From an uncultured Campylobacter sp. (GTDB lineage: Bacteria; Campylobacterota; Campylobacteria; Campylobacterales; Campylobacteraceae), in NCBI RefSeq assembly GCF_937997595.1, contig NZ_CALKTS010000260.1, positions 1 to 5,335 on the forward strand: a stretch of DNA of 5,335 bases. The letters are read 5' to 3'. The translations under genes were made by a program, and so were the position numbers. A model generated the notes under the pieces. It was not told where the DNA came from. It ran no database searches and worked only from the letters and a program-made list of their open reading frames with translations. Shown here piece after piece: positions 1 to 5,151 of the stretch. Each line of letters begins with the position of its first letter. Within the stretch, counting starts at the first letter, position 1.

Positions 1-29
1 TCGGATAAAATTTCTTTAAATTTAGCCAT
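1..29 (-). CDS. 5' end of an unidentified gene, running off the left edge
   Basis: Only nine codons are in the window, reading ATG GCT AAA TTT and so on on the minus strand (peptide MAKFKEILS). The start is convincing although the product is not identifiable. A Shine-Dalgarno AAGGGG (34-39) sits 4 nt upstream of the ATG, and a very good extended -10 promoter lies at 52-60, which predicts a leader of only about 16 nt. The gene is divergent from miaA. A membrane prenyltransferase of the UbiA/MqnP family is one possibility, because such a gene lies close to miaA in some Campylobacter genomes as I recall, but nine residues cannot show it. Confidence 0.6.
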
Positions 30-51
30 TTCGCCCCTTATTTTGGGCACT

Positions 52-67
52 ATTGTATCAAAAAAAA
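52..67 (-). promoter_or_regulatory. Sigma70 extended -10 promoter for the leftward gene
   Basis: Read on the minus strand, a run of eight T (67-60) leads directly into TGATACAAT, i.e. an extended -10 TGn followed by TACAAT (57-52). There is no recognisable -35 box. A T-tract plus extended -10 without a -35 is the usual form of housekeeping promoters in Campylobacter. Transcription would start near position 45, just ahead of the AAGGGG ribosome site and the ATG at 29. Confidence 0.7.
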
Positions 68-86
68 GTAAGAATAGCTCTAAATT

Positions 87-95
87 TGATATAAT
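87..95 (+). promoter_or_regulatory. Sigma70 extended -10 promoter for miaA
   Basis: TGATATAAT at 87-95 is an extended TGn plus a perfect TATAAT (90-95), preceded by A/T-rich sequence and no -35 match. The expected transcription start is about position 101-103. The upstream in-frame TTG at 96 would therefore lie before the start of the mRNA, which rules it out as the translation start used from this promoter. Its -10 lies about 30 bp from the divergent -10 at 52-57, so the two polymerases would compete for or share the same A/T-rich region. Confidence 0.75.
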
Positions 96-114
96 TTGAA
101 CGAAAAATTTACGA

Positions 115-120
115 AAGGAA
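115..120 (+). promoter_or_regulatory. Ribosome binding site that fixes the miaA start
   Basis: AAGGAA at 115-120 stands 5 nt before TTG 126. No comparable purine box precedes TTG 96. Together with the TATAAT at 90-95 this argues that miaA begins at TTG 126 and has a leader of about 24 nt. Confidence 0.7.
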
Positions 121-125
121 ACGCC

Positions 126-1031
126 TTGAGCCAAAACCAAAACTCGCACGCAAGCCCGCAGATCGCGATCATCGGCACCACAGCAAGCGGCAAAAGCGAT
201 CTTGCGCTAAGCCTCGCGCGCGAAATAAGCGCCGTGATTTTAAGCCTCGATTCGCTCTGCATTTACCGTGGGATCGATATCGCAAGCGCTAAACCAAGCG
301 AGGAGCAGCTGCGCGAGATCAAGCACTTCGGCGTAAATTTAATCTACCCAAACGAGTACTTTAGCGTCGGCGAGTTTATCAAAGAATACGCAGCCGCGCG
401 GGCTTTCGCGGAGCGTAGCGGCGCGCCTTTGATAATCACCGGCGGCAGCGGATTTTATCTAAAAGCGATGCTAAGCGGGCTGGCGCCGAAGGTTCCCGAT
501 TTTAAAAGCGAAATTTCAAACGATGAAATTTACGCTCTAGCGCAGCAGATCGATCCGGAGTTTGCCGCAAAGCTTAGCGCGGCGGACAGCTTTCGGTTAA
601 AAAAATGGCTAAGCATCTATAAATTTTGCGGCGAGGCGCCGAGTAAATTTCTGCGCGAAAACACCGCCCCGCCCGTTATTTCGGATATTAAAATTTTTGA
701 GATCGACGCGCCTAAGCAGTGGCTTGCAGGACGCATCGAAGCGCGCACAAAGGCGATGTTTGAGCGCGGACTTTTGGAGGAGGCGGAGTTTTTATTTGCT
801 CGCTACGGCGCGGAGTGCAGGGCGCTAGGTTGCATCGGGCTAAAGGAGTGCGGGCAGCTTTTGCGCGGGCAGATCTCGCGGGCGCAGTGCGAGCAGCTCG
901 TAAGCCTACACACGGTACAGCTTGCAAAGCGCCAACGCACCTTCAACCGCTCGCAGTTCGCGGATAAAATTTCAGCGCCGCCGCAAGAGCTGGAGCGTGA
1001 AATTTTAAAGCTCCTCCGCCGTGAGATTTAA
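126..1031 (+). CDS. miaA: tRNA dimethylallyltransferase (MiaA)
   Basis: Transfers the dimethylallyl group of DMAPP to N6 of A37 in tRNAs that read UNN codons, giving i6A; MiaB then thiomethylates it. It is a soluble cytoplasmic enzyme. Counting from TTG 126 (301 residues; E. coli has 316), the P-loop is GTTASGKS at 17-24. The catalytic Asp of the DS-x-x-x-Y-R motif is D42, within [25 protein letters not shown] lies at 78-84 and GGSGFYLK at 106-113, and the C-terminal tRNA-binding signature [13 protein letters not shown] lies at about 266-278. All blocks are in the family order. The frame is also open from TTG 96, adding 10 residues, but that codon overlaps the -10 box. The gene stands alone on its strand with its own promoter, divergent from the left-hand gene and convergent with the nuo-linked genes. 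No clear intrinsic terminator follows. Confidence 0.95.
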   Translation: MSQNQNSHASPQIAIIGTTASGKSDLALSLAREISAVILSLDSLCIYRGIDIASAKPSEEQLREIKHFGVNLIYPNEYFSVGEFIKEYAAARAFAERSGAPLIITGGSGFYLKAMLSGLAPKVPDFKSEISNDEIYALAQQIDPEFAAKLSAADSFRLKKWLSIYKFCGEAPSKFLRENTAPPVISDIKIFEIDAPKQWLAGRIEARTKAMFERGLLEEAEFLFARYGAECRALGCIGLKECGQLLRGQISRAQCEQLVSLHTVQLAKRQRTFNRSQFADKISAPPQELEREILKLLRREI

Positions 1032-1181
1032 AATCGAAATTTATCAAAATTTGTGTGTTTGCTAGGAAACAATGGGGCAAGGAAGTGGAAATTTTAGATT
1101 TAAATTTACCGCAAAAGATCGCGTCTTTGAAATTTTACGTGGCGCGCCAAGGTCTCGTGCGGCGCGGAATTTCGATTAAAT
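1032..1181. other. Convergent intergenic region with a weak hairpin
   Basis: About 150 bases lie between the miaA stop and the last stop of the extended hypothetical frame (252 bases if the TAG at 1284 is taken as the gene end). A 6-bp GC stem CGCGCC (1143-1148) / GGCGCG (1161-1166) with a 12-nt loop could slow polymerase from either side. Neither strand has a U-tract after it, so it is not a good intrinsic terminator. The region is dense in AAATTT. A 35-codon ORF at 1072-1179 (+) has only a short-spaced AGGAA in front and is not called. Confidence 0.5.
1143..1166. terminator. Possible weak bidirectional terminator hairpin
   Basis: A perfect 6-bp stem, CGCGCC paired with GGCGCG, encloses 12 nt and lies between two converging transcription units, where a terminator is expected. 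On the plus strand it is followed by GAATTTCGATT and on the minus strand by CCACGTAAAATTTC. Neither is a proper run of T, so the call rests mainly on position. Confidence 0.25.
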
Positions 1182-1283
1182 TTAATCGCCTTCGCAAATA
1201 TCAAAGCTAAATTTATCGTTATCAAGCCTATCAAAATTTTGATTTTCCGCGCCTGCGTTACGCTTGAAAATAAAGGCGTAGCC
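1182..1283 (-). pseudogene. In-frame continuation of the hypothetical gene beyond its TAG
   Basis: After the TAG at 1284-1286 the same minus-strand frame stays open for 33 more codons and ends at TAA 1182-1184. The peptide starts GYAFIFKRN and ends SFDICEGD. It looks coding: it mixes hydrophobic strand-like and polar residues, and its codons (GGC, TAC, GCC, GCG, GAT, TTT) resemble those of the neighbours. Joined to the upstream part it gives a 166-residue protein plus one residue at the stop. The simplest reading is that the gene once ended at 1182 and was shortened by a point mutation to TAG, for example from CAG, AAG, GAG or TAC. Readthrough, a sequencing error or chance openness are the alternatives; 33 sense codons in a row is suggestive, not proof. 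Confidence 0.5.
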
Positions 1284-1682
1284 CTATTTCTCGAAGTGCT
1301 GCGAGCTGTTTTTTAGCCCAACGACGCAAAGCTCGTAAGTGCCGCTTTGCAAGCCAAGTTTGAGCGTGGAATTAAATTTTTGTATCTTGCCCGCAGCGCC
1401 GCTTTGACACTCATGGCTAACTCGCCGTTTTTTAAAGCTGTACTGCAAAGTATCGAAGCTCGCTAGGACCGCGGAGCCGCTTTGCGGAGCGAAATACAGC
1501 CTATCGCGCTTGAAAGCTACTTCGTAGCCCGAAGGCGGCGTAAACTCCTCATCCGTGCAAACGAAGATCTCGTAGCTGCGCACCGTAAGCGGATAAAAGG
1601 GCAGAATTTTAGCGCTCTTTACGGCGTCATAAAACAGCTGCTCGTGCGCGTCCCAGTAGCTTAGAAGCTTTTTGCTCTGCAT
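1284..1682 (-). CDS. Hypothetical protein downstream of nuoN, probably truncated by an amber codon
   Basis: I do not recognise this 132-residue protein. The start is well supported: AAAGGAG (1688-1694) lies 5 nt before the ATG. It has no signal peptide and no membrane segment, so it is probably cytoplasmic. After a short helical-looking N-terminus (KLLSYWDAHEQLFYDAV) the sequence alternates strand-like stretches with turns, for example SYEIFVCTDEE, RDRLYFAPQSG and GTYELCVVGLK, suggesting a small mostly-beta domain. Three cysteines are present with no metal-binding spacing. It ends with HFEK at a TAG, but the frame continues for 33 coding-like codons (see 1182-1283), so it may be a shortened form. 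It overlaps the small ORF at 1661-1762 by 22 nt and lies 134 nt beyond the nuoN stop on the same strand, so it is probably cotranscribed with the nuo genes. Position alone does not make it a complex I factor. Confidence 0.7.
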   Translation of the reverse strand: MQSKKLLSYWDAHEQLFYDAVKSAKILPFYPLTVRSYEIFVCTDEEFTPPSGYEVAFKRDRLYFAPQSGSAVLASFDTLQYSFKKRRVSHECQSGAAGKIQKFNSTLKLGLQSGTYELCVVGLKNSSQHFEK

Positions 1683-1762
1683 TTTCGCTCCTTTAAAAAC
1701 TCGCTCAAATCATGCACGTCAAGCAGCGCAAAGCCGTAGCCGCCTAGCTCGCCCAAAAACAT
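1661..1762 (-). CDS. Candidate 33-residue small protein between nuoN and the hypothetical gene
   Basis: ATG at 1762-1760 is preceded by a strong AAGGAG (1767-1772) with a 4-nt spacer. The frame runs 33 codons to TAA at 1661-1663. The peptide begins MFLGELGGYGFALLDVHD and continues with a charged stretch, SEFLKERK. Its last 22 nt overlap the next gene, whose ribosome site lies inside it, which is the arrangement of translational coupling. No function is recognised and there is no membrane helix. The part beyond KERK (CRAKSF) is read out of frame from the next gene's start. An alternative is therefore that residues 1-27 are the original N-terminus of the 132-residue protein, separated by a one-base change, or joined by -1 slippage, in the AAAA just before its ATG. 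Confidence 0.45.
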   Translation of the reverse strand: MFLGELGGYGFALLDVHDLSEFLKERKCRAKSF

Positions 1763-1779
1763 ATCTCTCCTTGTTGGCA

Positions 1780-1805
1780 AAGCGCGATGGGTTCAATTCG
1801 CGCTT
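1780..1805. other. Inverted repeat between nuoN and the small ORF
   Basis: AAGCGCG (1780-1786) and CGCGCTT (1799-1805) form a perfect 7-bp stem with a 12-nt loop, wholly inside the 54-nt gap between the nuoN stop and the small-ORF ATG. In the minus-strand transcript the T-rich part comes before the stem, not after it, so it is not an intrinsic terminator. It could protect a processed nuo mRNA end or set the expression ratio of the downstream cistrons. That role is inferred. Confidence 0.4.
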
Positions 1806-1816
1806 AAAATTTTAGC

Positions 1817-3622
1817 TCAATACCCGCTTAAAAAGACGAAATTATTTACCGCGCCGGTTAGGAATTTCACCAAAAACGGCGCCAGCACGCATGCCACGCT
1901 AGCTAGCACGACGGCAAATTTTATCTGCACCGAGACCGCGCTCAGCGAGCCGTCAAGTTCCGCGTCCTTTCGCGGCTCGTGCAAAAACATACGCACGATG
2001 AGGCGCAGGTAGTAATACAGCGCGAGCGCGCTATTTACCGCCATGATGACGGCAAGGGCGAAGTAGCCCGAATTGACCGCGGCGCTTAGCAGATACATCT
2101 TGCCCCAAAACACGCTAAACGGCGGAATGCCCGCAAGCGAGAGCATAAAGATCGCCGCGCATAGCGCAAAGAGCGGATGGGTGCGGATCAGCCCGTCAAA
2201 TTTTTCAAACGGATGCTCAAAGCGAACTGTAAATTTAGAGCTTTGCGCGCAAATTTCGGCGCCGGGCTCGCAAGTTTCAGTGCCGAAAGGGATCACTTCC
2301 GCGCCGAGCTCGCTCGCTTTAAAATTTTGCTCGCTTTCTTTGGAATTCTGCTCGCCTACTTTAAAATTCTGCTCGCTTGCTTTAAAGCTCCGCTCATTAC
2401 AAGTTAAATTTTGTCCGTTCTCGCTCAAATTTAACTCGCTGGCGGAGACCGGCTCGTGATTTTGCGAAAAAGAAAGCTTTGCGTTTGAGATAAAATTCCC
2501 CTCATCCTCGCCGTTTGCATTTAAATTTAAAGCGGGGCTTTGGGTTTTAAATTTTAAATTTAACGAGCGCGCGCGCCTTTGCCGTACGCACCAGATGAAC
2601 GCAAACGCCCCGAGGTTCGCCACGGCGTATAGTATCCAGTAGGTAAAAAGTGCGGCATTTGCCTGCGTCGAGCCGATCACGATCGCGCAGAGCACGAAGC
2701 CAGCGTGCGAAACGGAGCTGAAAGCGAGCATCCGCTTGACGTCGCGCTGCACGAGCGCCATGAGGTTTGCTAGACTCATCGTAAGCACCGCTACGGCGTA
2801 GAGCACGATATTTAGCCACTGCACGCCGATGCTTTGCAGCGCTTCAAATAGCCTGATCGCCACGACAAAGCCCGCGATCTTGGGCACGACGGACAAAAAG
2901 CCCGCCATAGCCGAGCTCGCACCCTCGTAAACGTCGGGCGTCCAGGTGTGAAACGGGATCAGCGAGAGCTTAAATCCTATCGAGACGATCATAAATGAGC
3001 AAGCGGCGAAAAGCAGGACGTTGGTTTGTAAATTTGAACTCTTAGCGATCTGCGCGATATTTGAAATTTCCATAGAGCCGGTCGATAGAAAAAACATCGC
3101 CGCGCCGAATGCGAAAAAGCCCGATCCCAGCGCGCCCATTATGAAGTATTTTAGCGCCGCTTCGACCGATCTAGCGCGGTTATGAAGTGCGATTAGCGTA
3201 TAAAGCGCCAGCGAGCCCGTCTCAAGCCCAACGAGGATCATCATTAAGCTTTCGCTCGCGACCATAAACTCATAGCCCACGAGCACGAATAAAAACAGCA
3301 CGAAAAACTCCGCCGTGTGGTACTCGTGCGCGCTTCTTGCGCCCAAAGACAAAAAGATGAAAAATATCGAGCCCGCGAGCATAATAAGCATCGATAGCGT
3401 CGCGATTCCATCCACCAGCATCACGTCAAAAAGCCCGCGTATGCCGCTGTTGTATCCAAAAACGAGCCCGAAGCCCAGAGCTAGCGCCAGTATCGTGATG
3501 ACGGCGTAAAATTTATACGATAGTGCGCGGGCAAAAAGCGAAACTGCGAGCATCAGCAGGGCAAACCCTCCAAGTATCGCCATAGGCGCGATCGAGGCTA
3601 AATTTAAAAGATTATTTTGCAT
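1817..3622 (-). CDS. nuoN: NADH-quinone oxidoreductase subunit N (NuoN) with a large loop insert
   Basis: Antiporter-like proton-channel subunit of the complex I membrane arm, located in the inner membrane between NuoM and the NuoK/J side. The fold is 14 transmembrane helices. The conserved charged residues are visible: TM5 E134, K158, TM7 K218 with FHTW (H225), TM8 K248 and TM12 K508 in FWGK. The first five lie one residue after their E. coli equivalents (E133, K158 unshifted, K217, H224, K247), but K508 matches E. coli K395. About 112 residues are thus added between TM8 and TM12, making the protein 601 residues instead of about 485. The addition is the polar stretch at about 348-465, after TM11 (ending IWCVRQRRAR) and before HPFEKFDGLIRTHP. 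The basic residues after TM11 suggest the loop is cytoplasmic. The ATG overlaps the nuoM end by 11 nt with AAGG (3632-3635) upstream, so translation is probably coupled. Everything outside the insert looks intact. Confidence 0.97.
   Translation of the reverse strand: MQNNLLNLASIAPMAILGGFALLMLAVSLFARALSYKFYAVITILALALGFGLVFGYNSGIRGLFDVMLVDGIATLSMLIMLAGSIFFIFLSLGARSAHEYHTAEFFVLFLFVLVGYEFMVASESLMMILVGLETGSLALYTLIALHNRARSVEAALKYFIMGALGSGFFAFGAAMFFLSTGSMEISNIAQIAKSSNLQTNVLLFAACSFMIVSIGFKLSLIPFHTWTPDVYEGASSAMAGFLSVVPKIAGFVVAIRLFEALQSIGVQWLNIVLYAVAVLTMSLANLMALVQRDVKRMLAFSSVSHAGFVLCAIVIGSTQANAALFTYWILYAVANLGAFAFIWCVRQRRARSLNLKFKTQSPALNLNANGEDEGNFISNAKLSFSQNHEPVSASELNLSENGQNLTCNERSFKASEQNFKVGEQNSKESEQNFKASELGAEVIPFGTETCEPGAEICAQSSKFTVRFEHPFEKFDGLIRTHPLFALCAAIFMLSLAGIPPFSVFWGKMYLLSAAVNSGYFALAVIMAVNSALALYYYLRLIVRMFLHEPRKDAELDGSLSAVSVQIKFAVVLASVACVLAPFLVKFLTGAVNNFVFLSGY
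2237..2569 (-). other. Extra TM11-TM12 loop segment of NuoN, low complexity
   Basis: This codes for about residues 352-462 of NuoN. The segment is rich in N, S, E, Q and K with no hydrophobic helix, and includes the 7-residue repeats. It ends with a GAE-containing stretch that has two cysteines six residues apart (C451, C458) and one further cysteine at 408. About ten RAATTY hexamers fall in these 333 bases, far more densely than in the flanking membrane-coding parts. The segment thus resembles intergenic or repeat-expanded DNA that became translated rather than an acquired folded domain. The helices on both sides are intact, so the insert must be tolerated by, or fold outside, the membrane arm. 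Confidence 0.75.
2306..2452 (-). repeat. 21-bp tandem repeat inside nuoN (7-residue protein repeat)
   Basis: Residues 412-439 are four clear 7-residue units: SFKASEQ, NFKVGEQ, NSKESEQ and NFKASEL (2306-2389). Three more degenerate units precede them in the protein: PVSASEL, NLSENGQ and NLTCNER (residues 391-411). At DNA level a RAATTY hexamer recurs in exact 21-nt steps on the plus strand: AAATTT 2322, GAATTC 2343, AAATTC 2364, a decayed AAGCTC at 2385, AAATTT 2406 and AAATTT 2427. The unit length is a multiple of three, so gain or loss of units keeps nuoN in frame. Copy number probably varies between strains, but one sequence cannot show that. Confidence 0.85.
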
Positions 3623-5141
3623 CGCTTCTTACCTTAAAATTTGCTTTTTCCATATAGGCGCGAGTCGCGGTTTGCGAGGCTTTGTTAAACATCAGCTCAA
3701 GGCTTTGCGTCACGCTAGGCTCGATACTCTTTAGCATCAAATTCGGCGCGACGCCGAGCACTACCACCAGCACGCAGATCGGGACGATAGAGCAAAGTTC
3801 GGTTCTGTTTAGATCGCTTAGCTTTTTATTTTCCTCATGCACAAGAGCGCCGAAGAAGGTCTTTTTATAAAGGTTCATCGAATAGATCGCGCCCATTATT
3901 ATGCCGAGTCCGCCCAAAAGCGCGTAGCTAAAGCTTATTTTAAAAATCCCCGCAAGGCTTAGGAATTCTCCCACGAAGCCGATCGTAAGCGGAAGTCCTA
4001 TCGAGCCTAGCAGCACGACGCAAAAACAAAACGCATAAAGCGGCATCACTCGCGCAAGCCCACCGAACTCGCTGAAAAGCTTCGTATGCTTGCGGTCGTA
4101 TAAAAAGCCAACGAGCATAAAAAGCCCGCCGCTTACGATACCGTGGCTTATCATCAAAAATACCGCGCCGCTCATCCCTTCGCGGCTCATTGAAAAAATT
4201 CCTAGCATTATGACGCCCATATGCGCGATCGAGCTATACGCGATAACCTGTTTGATATCCTTCTGAGCAAAGGCGATGAAGCTCGCATAGATGATCATAA
4301 CGATCGCTACGGCGCACATCATCCCGCTAAAATGCACGCTCGCATCCGGAAATAGCGGCAGCGAAAATCGCACGAAGCCGTATGTGCCCATCTTAAGAAG
4401 CACGGCGGCAAGCAGAACCGAGCCTATCGTAGGGGCCTGACCGTGCGCGTACGGAAGCCAGGTATGAAAAGGAAAGCAAGGCGTCTTGATCGCAAAAGCG
4501 ACCGAAAATGCCAAAAATAGAGGAATTTGCGTACTAAGCGGCAGCGATAGGCTCTGCCAGTTTAGGATATTAAAGCTATACTCGCCCGTAGCCTCGTGAT
4601 AGAAATAGCTCATCGCTACGAGTCCTACGAGCAGAAACATCGAACCTAGAAAGGTGTAGATGAAAAATTTTACCGCGGCGTAAATTCTCTTGCCGCTGCC
4701 CCACGCGCCGATGATATAGAGCATCGGAATAAGCGAAAGCTCCCAAAAGATGTAAAACAAAATCGCATCCAGCGCCACGAAAACGCCCACCATCGTCATC
4801 TCTAAAAACAGAATGCAGATGATTAAATTTTTGGCGCGCTCTTTAATGCTTAGACTAAGCAGCGCCAAAAATGTAACCAGCGTGCTTAGGATCACCAAAA
4901 ACAGCGAAATTCCGTCCACGCCGATGAAGTAGTTGATGCCGTATTCGCTTATGAAAGGGTGCAGCACGCTAAATGCGATGCCGTCCACCGGCTCGTAGAG
5001 TATCCACAAAACGAGTGAAAGCACGAACTCTATAAAGCTCATCGTAACGGCGTAGGTCTTGATGCTCGCTTCGTCGATCAAAAAACCTAAAACCGCAGCT
5101 ACCGCCGGAAAAAATATAACCAAACTTAAAAAGTATTCCAT
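3612..5141 (-). CDS. nuoM: NADH-quinone oxidoreductase subunit M (NuoM)
   Basis: Antiporter-like proton-pumping subunit of the complex I membrane arm, lying between NuoL and NuoN. From ATG 5141 it has 509 residues, the same length as E. coli NuoM. Typical features are visible: TM5 FWELSLIPMLYIIG with E134, TM7 FAIKTPCFPFHTWLPYAHGQ with K219, TM8 LLKMGTYGF with K250, AYSSIAHMG at 301-309 (TM10 region), and the NuoM-specific TM12 glutamate in GFVGEF (E392), where NuoL and NuoN have lysine. The frame is open 18 nt further to TTG 5159, but GAGGT (5146-5150) sits 5 nt before ATG 5141. TTG 5159 also lies inside the nuoL coding end, so ATG 5141 is preferred. The gene starts 7 nt after the nuoL stop and overlaps nuoN by 11 nt. 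No truncation or insert is seen. Confidence 0.97.
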   Translation of the reverse strand: MEYFLSLVIFFPAVAAVLGFLIDEASIKTYAVTMSFIEFVLSLVLWILYEPVDGIAFSVLHPFISEYGINYFIGVDGISLFLVILSTLVTFLALLSLSIKERAKNLIICILFLEMTMVGVFVALDAILFYIFWELSLIPMLYIIGAWGSGKRIYAAVKFFIYTFLGSMFLLVGLVAMSYFYHEATGEYSFNILNWQSLSLPLSTQIPLFLAFSVAFAIKTPCFPFHTWLPYAHGQAPTIGSVLLAAVLLKMGTYGFVRFSLPLFPDASVHFSGMMCAVAIVMIIYASFIAFAQKDIKQVIAYSSIAHMGVIMLGIFSMSREGMSGAVFLMISHGIVSGGLFMLVGFLYDRKHTKLFSEFGGLARVMPLYAFCFCVVLLGSIGLPLTIGFVGEFLSLAGIFKISFSYALLGGLGIIMGAIYSMNLYKKTFFGALVHEENKKLSDLNRTELCSIVPICVLVVVLGVAPNLMLKSIEPSVTQSLELMFNKASQTATRAYMEKANFKVRSDAK

Positions 5142-5151
5142 GCCCACCTCA
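5142..5151 (-). promoter_or_regulatory. nuoL stop overlapping the nuoM ribosome binding site
   Basis: The minus strand reads TGAGGTGGGC directly before the nuoM ATG. The nuoL stop TGA (5149-5151) shares bases with the GAGGT Shine-Dalgarno. Ribosomes finishing nuoL therefore stop on the nuoM start site, a layout that favours coupled, balanced synthesis of the two subunits. Confidence 0.7.

Noticed and set aside
60..67. Run of eight A/T as a possible phase-variable tract
   Set aside because: It is the T-tract of the leftward promoter. Phase variation in Campylobacter normally uses long G/C runs, and eight A/T is short.
80..262. Minus-strand ORF opposite the miaA start, with a hydrophobic segment
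   Set aside because: It would cover the divergent promoter region and the P-loop of MiaA in antisense. No ribosome site was found, and the leftward gene at 1-29 has its own good start.
408..458. Cysteines C408, C451 and C458 of the NuoN insert as a metal or cluster site
   Set aside because: There are only three, with no C-x2-C or C-x3-C spacing, in low-complexity sequence. (Positions given are protein residues.)
712..927. Minus-strand ORF opposite miaA
   Set aside because: Proline-, alanine- and arginine-rich antisense shadow over conserved MiaA sequence.
1072..1179. A 35-codon plus-strand ORF in the convergent gap after miaA
   Set aside because: AGGAA is only 3 nt before the ATG, and the peptide has the phenylalanine/lysine pattern that any AAATTT-rich noncoding DNA gives. 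No promoter or family resemblance.
2073..2459. Plus-strand open frames (up to 128 codons; also 2177-2407) across the nuoN insert, one with a repeated hydrophobic ILLA-type pattern
   Set aside because: They are the antisense of the 21-bp repeat, which stays open in several frames because of its unit length. They have no convincing ribosome site, and the minus-strand NuoN frame is clearly the real one.
2547..2819. A 90-codon minus-strand ORF in another frame within nuoN
   Set aside because: It is arginine- and alanine-rich shadow coding of a GC-rich membrane gene, with NuoN helices clearly encoded in the main frame.
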